The notes under the pieces: generated by a model
What the model was told of the DNA's origin: nothing
The model's input: the letters and a program-made list of their open reading frames with translations, nothing else
Database searches by the model: none
Part shown: positions 4,677-5,588 of the stretch, one piece after another
How the letters are laid out: each line of letters begins with the position of its first letter
How positions within the stretch are numbered: the stretch's first letter is position 1
Position numbers and translations under genes: made by a program
From: an uncultured Campylobacter sp.
Lineage (GTDB): Bacteria > Campylobacterota > Campylobacteria > Campylobacterales > Campylobacteraceae
Reading direction: 5' to 3'
DNA length: 5,588 bases
NCBI RefSeq assembly: GCF_938018145.1
Contig: NZ_CALIII010000370.1
Span: forward strand, 1-5,588

Positions 4677-5588
4677 TCAATCCTCAAACAATCCTTTTTG
4701 CGTACCCCCGTCAAATTTGAGCTTAAACACCTCGTAGGCTTTGGCGCTTGCTAGCCTGCCTTTTGCCGTGCGCTCGATGTAGCCGTTAGCGAGCAGATAG
4801 GGCTCGATCACGTCCTCGACCGTGCCCTCGTCCTCGCTTAGAGCCGCCGCGATCGTGCTTAGCCCCATCGGACGGCGTTTGGCGGCGAGCAGGATCTCTA
4901 GATACTTGATATCCATCTCGTCAAAGCCGATGTCGTTTACGCCAAGCGCGTCCAGAGCCTCTTTGGCGCGGGGTTGCGAGATGATCGCTTCGTCGTTTAC
5001 CTCGGCGAAGTCTCGTATGCGCTTTAGCAGCCGTAGCGCGATCCTGGGCGTAGCGCGCGAGCGAGCGGCGACCTCGAGAGCGGCGGCTTTTTCGCACTCT
5101 TTGCCAAGCTTTACCGAGGCGATCTGCACGATACGAGCTAGCTCCTCTCTGGTATAAAACTGCAGCCTAAAATCCATCCCGAATCTATCTCGCAGGGGTG
5201 CCGAGATCATTCCCGCGCGCGTCGTAGCGCCGATCAGCGTAAATTTAGGCAGGTCGATCTTGATAGTCTGCGCCGCAGGCCCCGAGCCTATAATGATATC
5301 TAAGCGAAAGTCCTCCATCGCAGGATAGAGCACCTCCTCGATCGCGGGGCTTAGGCGATGTATCTCGTCGATAAAGAGCACGTCGCCCTCTTGCAAATTT
5401 GTCAGTACCGCCGCCAGATCGCCGCTTTTTTCTATCATGGGTGCGGCCGTCATCTTGATGCTCACGCCCATTTCGTTTGCGATGATGTGCGCCAGCGTCG
5501 TCTTACCAAGGCCCGGCGGCCCATAGAAAAGCACGTGGTCTAGGCACTCGCCGCGCTTTTTGGCAGCCTTTATAAAGACGCCTAAATT
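4677..5588 (-). CDS. ruvB: Holliday junction branch migration helicase RuvB, partial (start beyond the right edge)
   Basis: RuvB is the AAA+ motor that, with RuvA, drives branch migration of Holliday junctions before RuvC cuts them, in recombinational repair. The visible 303 residues begin [31 protein letters not shown] and run to a TGA at 4677-4679. Counting from the window edge, Walker [10 protein letters not shown] is at about 23-31 and Walker B FIDEIHR at about 72-78. Sensor 1 (TLIGATTR) is near 117-124, the arginine-finger segment LRDRFG near 132-137, and the sensor 2 motif [10 protein letters not shown] near 179-188. The C-terminal winged-helix DNA-binding domain ([21 protein letters not shown] to [12 protein letters not shown]) fills about 238-281. 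All key residues are present. A full RuvB is about 335-340 residues, so roughly 35 N-terminal residues are missing off the edge. The frame is open through 5588, so the GTG at 5532-5534 is an internal valine, not the start. Confidence 0.96.
   Translation of the reverse strand, partial: NLGVFIKAAKKRGECLDHVLFYGPPGLGKTTLAHIIANEMGVSIKMTAAPMIEKSGDLAAVLTNLQEGDVLFIDEIHRLSPAIEEVLYPAMEDFRLDIIIGSGPAAQTIKIDLPKFTLIGATTRAGMISAPLRDRFGMDFRLQFYTREELARIVQIASVKLGKECEKAAALEVAARSRATPRIALRLLKRIRDFAEVNDEAIISQPRAKEALDALGVNDIGFDEMDIKYLEILLAAKRRPMGLSTIAAALSEDEGTVEDVIEPYLLANGYIERTAKGRLASAKAYEVFKLKFDGGTQKGLFED

Noticed and set aside
4822..5543. Plus-strand open frames opposite ruvB (4822-5157, 5358-5543)
   Set aside because: They are shadows of a fully conserved RuvB coding sequence.

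Overview
The window looks like chromosomal DNA from a Campylobacter-type epsilonproteobacterium (Campylobacterota). The reasons are an OprD-like outer membrane porin of the type common in that group, extended TGnTATAAT promoters without an obvious -35 box, a long homopolymeric G tract, and extreme density of the palindrome AAATTT (about 40 copies by hand count). The coding regions are richer in G+C than in C. jejuni, which would fit the oral/gut species group (C. rectus, C. showae, C. curvus and relatives). That placement is inference from sequence style, not from a search.

Layout from left to right. Bases 1-118 are AT-rich and hold no supportable gene. A plus-strand gene for a ClbS/DfsB-family (DUF1706) four-helix protein occupies 152-652, but an in-frame TAA at 422-424 breaks it in the middle, so it is annotated as a pseudogene. 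A non-coding stretch rich in AAATTT follows. Then come two minus-strand genes, each with its own promoter and terminator: an OprD-family porin (886-2220) and an AI-2E family membrane transporter (2372-3412). A short divergent intergenic region (3413-3583) holds an A9-G11 tract just upstream of two overlapping plus-strand genes: a 99-residue cytoplasmic protein of unknown function (3584-3883) and a 156-residue putative lipoprotein (3871-4341). The last stretch is a 335-base non-coding spacer with a strong hairpin, then the minus-strand ruvB gene, whose start lies beyond the right edge.

The genes do not form one pathway. The porin and the AI-2E protein are envelope transport proteins transcribed separately, and RuvB is housekeeping recombination machinery. 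The unusual part is the 3531-4341 block. It is a translationally coupled pair of unknown genes, the second with an AT-rich body, placed behind a homopolymer that could switch expression by slippage. It resembles a small accessory, possibly phase-variable, surface-related locus. Its function cannot be read from the sequence.
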